DNA of 64,000 nt from Erythrobacter sp. (GTDB lineage: Bacteria > Pseudomonadota > Alphaproteobacteria > Sphingomonadales > Sphingomonadaceae): NCBI RefSeq assembly GCF_030066995.1, contig NZ_JASJAP010000005.1, positions 372,001-436,000 on the forward strand, given 5' to 3'. The translations under genes and the position numbers were made by a program. A model generated the notes under the pieces. It had not been told where the DNA came from and did not search any database. It saw only the letters and a program-made list of their open reading frames with translations. Positions 60,706 to 64,000 of this stretch are shown here, piece by piece (within the stretch, counting starts at the first letter, position 1; each line of letters begins with the position of its first letter).

Positions 60706-62385
60706 ATGGCCGGCGAAAGCGCGAGCGAAATCCTTGAGACGATCCAGCCCGCAATCACCTTGCTGGGGCTCGGGATAGGCGCAGCGTTGGTGAGTCGCGC
60801 CGTCAGGCTCAATCCGATCGTCGGGTATCTTGGCTTGGGATTGGCGCTCTCGACCCTTGGCTTCAAGGGCGATTTCAGCGGGCCAGTGGTGGCGACCATG
60901 GCCGAAGCGGGCGTGATGTTCCTGCTGTTCAATCTGGGCCTGCATTTCTCGCTCGGACGAATATGGGCCGAGAAAGGCAACATCTTCGGGTTTGGTAGCC
61001 TCCAGATGCTGGTGGCGGGCGGGGCCTTTGCAGCGCTGTTCTTCGCGATCGGTCTTCCTCCAGCCTTCGCGATCATCGGCGGATTCGCGATGGGATTGTC
61101 CTCGACCGCGGTGGTCATCGGACTGGTACGCGAACGGCACCAGGAAGACTGCCCCGTTGGCCGCGCGGCGCAATCGATCCTGATCTTTCAGGATATCGCC
61201 GCCATCTTGCTGCTGGTTGCGGCGGGCGCTCTTGCCGAAGGCGGCGCGATCGCGCCGGCGCTGGGCATGGCGGGGCTGAAAGCGCTTCTGGCTTTTGGCA
61301 TCGCTGTCCTGTTTGCCCGCTACCTCACAGGCCCGGTCTTTCGCCTTATCGCCCAGGCCGGGAGCAGCGAAGTGTACACCGCAACCGCTCTGTTCATCGC
61401 TCTGGCGGCGGGTTGGGCGACGGGGGTGGCCGGTCTTTCGCTGACGCTTGGCGCGTTTCTAGGGGGAATGGCGGTCGCCGATTCGCGTTATCGCATCATG
61501 GTGCAGACCGAGATTGACGCGTTCCGGGGTCTGTTCCTGAGCTTCTTCTTCATCTCGGTCGGTCTTAGCATTGATCCAGCGCTGCTGGCGGAGAACTGGG
61601 TCTTTGTGATCGCCGCTGCGCTGGCGCTGATCGTCCTGAAATGCGGGTTTAACATGCTGGCTGGCCTCGCCAATCGCTGGTCGGTCCCCGGCTCGATCCA
61701 GCTGGGCTTTCTGCTGGGTCAGGGAAGCGAATTTGCGCTGGTGCTCTTCGCTCTGCCCGCATTGGCCGGGCTGGTGGAGCCGCGTCTGATCTCGATCCTT
61801 GTGACCGCCATCGCCATCAGCCTTGCTGTTACGCCGCTGGTCTCGAATGTCGGGCGAACGCTCGCCGGGCGGCTGCGTCGGGGTCCGCCCGACCAGAAGC
61901 TCGCCGGAGACAACGCGCCCGTGGTTATCATCGGCTTTAGCGAAACGGGCCGCGCAGTCGCCGACGCGCTGGCCTATAACGAGATCGAGTATATCGGACT
62001 GGAAAACGACCCTGCCGCATTCCAGACCGCGCTGGCCGACGGGTATCAGGTGCTGCAAGCCAATCCGGCCGATCCGCGCAGTTGGGACGCGATTGGGATG
62101 GAAAAGCGCGAAGTGCTGGTCGTTGCTACGGGCCGGGTCGACGTCTCGCGCGATCTCACTCCTTTGGTGAAAGAGCGGCTGCCCGACATGCGACGCATTC
62201 TGGCGGTGCCGAGCGCGGACGATATCGAGGAATTTGACGCGCTGGGCATGATCCCAATCGACATAAGCGCGTCAGGCGGGACCGAGCGGATCATCGAGGC
62301 GGTCTTTGCCGCGCTCGATACAGAAAGGCGCTTGCCGGTTCGAAACCTGGCGAACGCTGAGGATGCAGCGCTGGAATACGCCTAG
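60706..62385 (+). CDS. Cation:proton antiporter, CPA2/KefB-like with RCK domain
   Basis: A 559-residue inner-membrane protein. About 12 helices are followed by a TrkA-N/RCK domain beginning PVVIIGFSETGRAVADALAY. The core has GGFAMGLSSTAVVIGLV (the ion-binding STAVV motif), FQDIAAILLLVAAGALA (the FQD motif of KefB/C-type) and GFLLGQGSEFALVLFALPAL. It probably exchanges K+ or Na+ for protons. The ATG at 60706 has AAGGAG eight bases upstream. Confidence 0.93.
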   Translation: MAGESASEILETIQPAITLLGLGIGAALVSRAVRLNPIVGYLGLGLALSTLGFKGDFSGPVVATMAEAGVMFLLFNLGLHFSLGRIWAEKGNIFGFGSLQMLVAGGAFAALFFAIGLPPAFAIIGGFAMGLSSTAVVIGLVRERHQEDCPVGRAAQSILIFQDIAAILLLVAAGALAEGGAIAPALGMAGLKALLAFGIAVLFARYLTGPVFRLIAQAGSSEVYTATALFIALAAGWATGVAGLSLTLGAFLGGMAVADSRYRIMVQTEIDAFRGLFLSFFFISVGLSIDPALLAENWVFVIAAALALIVLKCGFNMLAGLANRWSVPGSIQLGFLLGQGSEFALVLFALPALAGLVEPRLISILVTAIAISLAVTPLVSNVGRTLAGRLRRGPPDQKLAGDNAPVVIIGFSETGRAVADALAYNEIEYIGLENDPAAFQTALADGYQVLQANPADPRSWDAIGMEKREVLVVATGRVDVSRDLTPLVKERLPDMRRILAVPSADDIEEFDALGMIPIDISASGGTERIIEAVFAALDTERRLPVRNLANAEDAALEYA

Positions 62386-62419
62386 GCGCGTGTGCGCCGT
62401 GAGCGCGCTGGCCTAGCGA

Positions 62420-62698
62420 TTATTCGTTGAGGCGCTCGCGAATTTCCTTGCCCGCCTTGAAGTAGGGAACGCGCTTGGCGGGCACGCTCACCGCCTCGCC
62501 GGTGCGGGGGTTTCGCCCGGTGCGCGCCTCTCGCTCGCGCGTCGAGAACGCGCCGAAGCCGCGCAACTCCACGCGGCCCCCTTCCGCCAGTCTGTTGGCG
62601 ATCTCGTCAAAGAAGATGTCGACGACCTGCTCGATTTCCTCGGCGCGCAGTTCCGGATTGTCCTTGTGCAACTCGCTCAGCAACTCGGATCTGATCAT
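62420..62698 (-). CDS. ihfB: Integration host factor subunit beta
   Basis: A 92-residue DNA-bending protein of the HU/IHF family. The sequence MIRSELLSELHKDNPELRAE, the dimer helices VVDIFFDEIANRLAEGGRVE, and the arm RTGRNPRTGEAVSVPAKRVP with YFKAGKEIRERLNE are typical of IHF-beta. The start at 62698 has GGGAG six bases upstream. It partners IHF-alpha, not seen in this window, in chromosome organisation and promoter architecture. Confidence 0.96.
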   Translation of the reverse strand: MIRSELLSELHKDNPELRAEEIEQVVDIFFDEIANRLAEGGRVELRGFGAFSTREREARTGRNPRTGEAVSVPAKRVPYFKAGKEIRERLNE

Positions 62699-62818
62699 TG
62701 CGATCTCCCGCTGTGACTCGCCGCGCTTCCCCTCGCGCTTGGCAAGTCTGGCCTTCAACACGGGGCCGGTCGTATCCGTTGTCCCCACCTCTGACCGCTC
62801 GGACCCGAAGAGCAGCTT

Positions 62819-62848
62819 TATCTATGTGCTTCTGCCAGATAGATGCAA
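62819..62848 (-). promoter_or_regulatory. Candidate sigma-70 promoter of ihfB
   Basis: TTGCAT (62843-62848 on the minus strand) and TAGATA (62819-62824) are 18 bases apart. This places transcription about 110 bases upstream of the ihfB start. The -10 is a weak match, so this is tentative. Confidence 0.35.
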
Positions 62849-62952
62849 AATGAGCAAGCAAAGGTGTACGAATGTGCGTTTGTGTCAAACGCTTGCCCGC
62901 CACGGGTCGGCGCAAGAGGGCCCGAGGAGTATCGGGCTAAAGGTGCGAGGGA

Positions 62953-63306
62953 TCAGGTCGTCGCGAGCAATCGGGCCGGGTCAAGACCAAGCCGCTCCAT
63001 CCGAGCGCGGATCTCGGGCCATTCTTCGCGCAGGAACTGCTCGCGTTCGCGCGCACGCAAGGCGGCTGACGCGCCCTTGACCACATACATGCCAACGCCG
63101 CGCTGCACTTCGACCAGACCGTCGTTCTGGAACTGCTGATAGGCCTTTGCCACGGTCAAAGGATTAGCCCCCTGCTCGGCCGCCAAGGCGCGAACCGAGG
63201 GAAGCATCTCACCTTCCGGATAGACGCCTTCGATAATGGCTGCGGCAATCTGATCGCGCAGCTTGAGATAAACCGGGCGCGCCTGGTTGGTGGGGCTTTT
63301 GCTCAT
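62953..63306 (-). CDS. GntR-family transcriptional regulator (YtrA-like, short)
   Basis: A 117-residue regulator. The winged helix (PVYLKLRDQIAAAIIEGVYP, LPSVRALAAEQGANPLTVAK, AYQQFQNDGLVEVQRGVGMY) is canonical for GntR. Only a short helical C-terminus follows, as in YtrA-type members that lack a ligand domain. It is divergent from the POT transporter gene across 243 bases and may regulate it or itself. Confidence 0.92.
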   Translation of the reverse strand: MSKSPTNQARPVYLKLRDQIAAAIIEGVYPEGEMLPSVRALAAEQGANPLTVAKAYQQFQNDGLVEVQRGVGMYVVKGASAALRAREREQFLREEWPEIRARMERLGLDPARLLATT

Positions 63307-63319
63307 TTTTCAGTCCTCG

Positions 63320-63370
63320 TCACCGGTGATGCAGTGCCATAATACAGCGAGCCGCGTCAAGGGCGGCTCG
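63320..63370. promoter_or_regulatory. Palindromes in the GntR-POT divergent promoter region
   Basis: A perfect 10-base palindrome TCACCGGTGA (63320-63329) lies 13 bases upstream of the gntR ATG. A second dyad CGAGCCGC-N7-GCGGCTCG (63348-63370) follows. Between them TATTAT is a possible minus-strand -10. GntR/YtrA regulators bind such dyads, so autoregulation is the natural reading. Confidence 0.45.
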
Positions 63371-63549
63371 ATAAGCGACATGGGCTTCAAGCCCGAAAAG
63401 CGGGCCTCGCGGCGCCGTTGCAAATCCGCACCAACCGCGCCGCGCGGTGTCACAGAGGCTTCACACAGCGAAATTGCCCGCTAGGGTGCAGCGCAGCACT
63501 TCGGGGACGCGCGTTCGGCGCGCGAAGCAATCTGGGATACAACGATACT

Positions 63550-64000
63550 ATGGTTGAAGGCCTTTTCTTCACGTTTGGCAGCGCGTTCGAAATGTGGACG
63601 TTTCGCATTGCCGCGATCGCGCTCGCCGCTTTCCTGGTCGGAGGATCGATCCTTATTACCCGGCCGCAAGCCGAAGTGATTGGCCACCCCAAGGGGCTTT
63701 TCCTCCTGTTTATGGCCGAAATGTGGGAGCGCTTCTCCTATTATGGGATGCGCGCGCTGCTGATCTTTTACCTCGTCCAACACTGGCTGTTCACCGACAG
63801 CGAGGCATCGATCATCTATGGCGCCTACACCGCGCTCGTCTACATCACACCCGTCGTCGGTGGTTATCTGGCGGATCGCTATATCGGCCAACGCAAGGCG
63901 GTGCTGTTTGGCGCGGTTCTGCTCACCTTCGGTCACTTCTTCATGGCTTTCGAGGGGAGCGGCGGACAGTCGGACCCGATGATCAACGTCTTCTGGCTCG
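63550..64000 (+). CDS. POT-family peptide MFS transporter, 3' end outside window
   Basis: The first 150 residues of a proton-dependent oligopeptide transporter. HPKGLFLLFMAEMWERFSYY followed by GMRALLIFYL is the PTR2 signature region with the ExxERFxYY motif (EMWERFSYY). An extra N-terminal helix (FRIAAIALAAFLVGGSILIT) precedes it. Then YGAYTALVYITPVVGGYLAD is TM2. The ATG at 63550 begins MVEGLFFTFGSAFEMWTF. The gene continues past the right edge. Confidence 0.93.
   Translation, partial: MVEGLFFTFGSAFEMWTFRIAAIALAAFLVGGSILITRPQAEVIGHPKGLFLLFMAEMWERFSYYGMRALLIFYLVQHWLFTDSEASIIYGAYTALVYITPVVGGYLADRYIGQRKAVLFGAVLLTFGHFFMAFEGSGGQSDPMINVFWL

Overview
The window is GC-rich, gene-dense chromosomal DNA of an alphaproteobacterium, most likely Sphingomonadales (Erythrobacteraceae-like). 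This placement is inferred from gene content: the rpmI-rplT...pheS-pheT order, hom and glpX side by side, mipZ beside panC, the petABC bc1 operon, a tonB-exbB-exbD-exbD set and a BLUF/B12-like photoreceptor of the kind known in phototrophic lineages. No rRNA, CRISPR array, prophage or complete insertion sequence was seen. Two tRNA genes are present (Gly-TCC and Leu-TAA).

Layout. 0-3.5 kb: a partial P-II gene with a sigma-54 promoter, an FMN-binding protein, an alpha/beta hydrolase and prfC. 3.5-12 kb: the pheT, pheS, rplT and rpmI cluster on the minus strand, split by an acyltransferase and two tandem AraC regulators. 12-19.3 kb: amidohydrolase, gamma-glutamylcyclotransferase, a low-GC Fic gene, an SDR, hisN, a small unknown gene, prs and a decayed GNAT gene. 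19.3-26.3 kb: the BLUF photoreceptor, then hom and glpX flanking three tandem paralogous secreted-protein genes on the opposite strand. 26.3-30 kb: tonB-exbB and three exbD genes. 30-38 kb: an Lhr-type helicase, a DUF2059 protein, a tail-anchored acidic protein, two J-like proteins around phosphomannomutase/phosphoglucomutase, mipZ and panC. 38-42 kb: sulfate activation (cysD, cysNC fusion, cysQ). 42-49 kb: OmpA-like lipoprotein, a CPA1 antiporter, apt and the bc1 complex. 49-64 kb: pgeF, pepN, an epimerase, an EamA transporter, threonine aldolase, GNAT, two bacterial PH-domain proteins, an acyl-CoA dehydrogenase with two SDRs, an exported VOC protein, a CPA2 antiporter, an IHF-beta gene, a GntR regulator and a partial POT transporter.

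How the genes work together. Several are clear operons with 1-4 nt start/stop overlaps: pheS-pheT, cysD-cysNC-cysQ, ltaE-eamA, ydbS-ydbT and the SDR pair at 58.3-60.0 kb. tonB/exbB/exbD form one energy-transduction module for outer-membrane receptors. petABC encodes the respiratory (or photosynthetic) bc1 complex.

The most interesting items are: (i) the three-gene family of exported proteins sharing a Cys-bounded GEIxGEIVVCR motif and a C-terminal IDVEALP motif, placed between hom and glpX; (ii) an AppA-like BLUF plus cobalamin-fold protein with a PpsR-type TGT-N12-ACA site overlapping a possible promoter; (iii) a perfect 37-bp inverted repeat with a G-quadruplex motif between rpmI and rplT; and (iv) several short tandem and palindromic repeats in intergenic DNA.
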